The position numbers were made by a program, and so were the translations under genes. From NCBI GenBank assembly GCA_938017765.1, contig CALIJH010000061.1:1-6590 (forward strand): 6,590 bases of DNA, given 5' to 3'. Below, in pieces: positions 6,222 through 6,590 of the stretch; position 1 is the stretch's first letter; every line of letters starts with the position of its first letter. Origin of the DNA: an uncultured Leptotrichia sp. (GTDB lineage Bacteria; Fusobacteriota; Fusobacteriia; Fusobacteriales; Leptotrichiaceae). A model generated the notes under the pieces. It saw nothing but the letters and a program-made list of their open reading frames with translations, made no database searches and was not told the origin of the DNA.

Positions 6222-6590
6222 ATGGAACCTATGATTGTTAAAGTCAAGAAAATATTTGAAGAAAATATAAAGAGAATATTCAGAAAAGATTTTGATGATA
6301 TTGAAAGTGTTGAAACTTTAGATATAGATAAATCTTGGCAAGCAATTCAATACTTACTTGGTGGAGATATATGTGAAATTGAAGGACCACTTGGATATGT
6401 TGTTCCGATGTTAGTAGAAAATGCCATAGATTGTGATTCAGAATTTGGAGTTTTTTATATAACTACTGAACAAATAAAAGAAGCTTATGATGCTTTATTC
6501 CCTTTAACCAAAGAAGATTTATTAGAAAAATATAATTTTTCTGAAATGTTAGAAGATGAGATTTATCCAATAGTAGAAGATGATGATGAG
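6222..6590 (+). CDS. DUF1877 (YfbM-like) family protein, 3' end outside the window
   Basis: An open frame of 123 codons runs to the window edge without a stop, so the gene is cut by the window and not shown to be broken. It starts MEPMIVKVKKIFEENIKR. It contains LDIDKSWQAIQYLLGGD (about 37-53), the hallmark DIDK-W-AI-YLL motif of DUF1877/YfbM proteins. Further on come GYVVPM, then GVFYITTEQIKEAYDAL (about 80-96), and LEKYNFSEMLEDEIYP (about 103-118), which match the family's order of conserved blocks (aromatic plus T-E-V/I, then a helical part ending in IYP). The family is small, soluble and without an established function. The gene follows the regulator by 37 bp on the same strand and may be co-transcribed, but no link to arginine use can be read from the sequence. 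Confidence 0.85.
   Translation, partial: MEPMIVKVKKIFEENIKRIFRKDFDDIESVETLDIDKSWQAIQYLLGGDICEIEGPLGYVVPMLVENAIDCDSEFGVFYITTEQIKEAYDALFPLTKEDLLEKYNFSEMLEDEIYPIVEDDDE

Overview
This window is a catabolic arginine deiminase (ADI) locus, and every gene in it lies on the + strand. The DNA is strongly AT-rich: A/T-ending codons, many AGA, AAA and TTA codons, and A/T-only spacers. Its strong ribosome binding sites are of the AGGAGG type. Together with the protein character this suggests a low-GC anaerobe or fermenter. My best guess is Fusobacteriota (Leptotrichia or a relative such as Sebaldella or Streptobacillus), with a low-GC Bacillota as the alternative. The taxon is inferred from composition and gene content, not proven.

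Layout: arginine deiminase (arcA, 61-1275); a 171-bp gap with an A-rich direct repeat and two consecutive hairpins; catabolic ornithine carbamoyltransferase (arcB, 1447-2439); carbamate kinase (arcC, 2443-3378), 3 bp downstream; a 96-bp gap with two inverted repeats and a possible promoter; a YfcC/DcuC-family membrane transporter (3475-4872); an AraC-family regulator (4919-6184); and the 5' part of a DUF1877 (YfbM-like) gene (6222 to beyond the window end). No gap exceeds 300 bp, and no RNA gene, insertion sequence, CRISPR array or integrase was seen.

The first four genes form one pathway. The transporter probably exchanges external arginine for internal ornithine. ArcA turns arginine into citrulline and ammonia. 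ArcB phosphorolyses citrulline to ornithine and carbamoyl phosphate. ArcC uses carbamoyl phosphate to make ATP from ADP, releasing CO2 and ammonia. The result is ATP plus alkali. The AraC-family gene sits where a local regulator would be expected.

The most unusual item is that regulator. After an N-terminal cupin-like sensor and a charged linker it carries two complete AraC-type DNA-binding domains in tandem, repeating without gaps at a 115-residue period, so it has four helix-turn-helix units where the family normally has two. Also worth a look are the 8-bp-arm dyad filling the spacer of a near-consensus promoter ahead of the transporter, the two strong hairpins between arcA and arcB, and a 12-bp direct repeat just upstream of the regulator.
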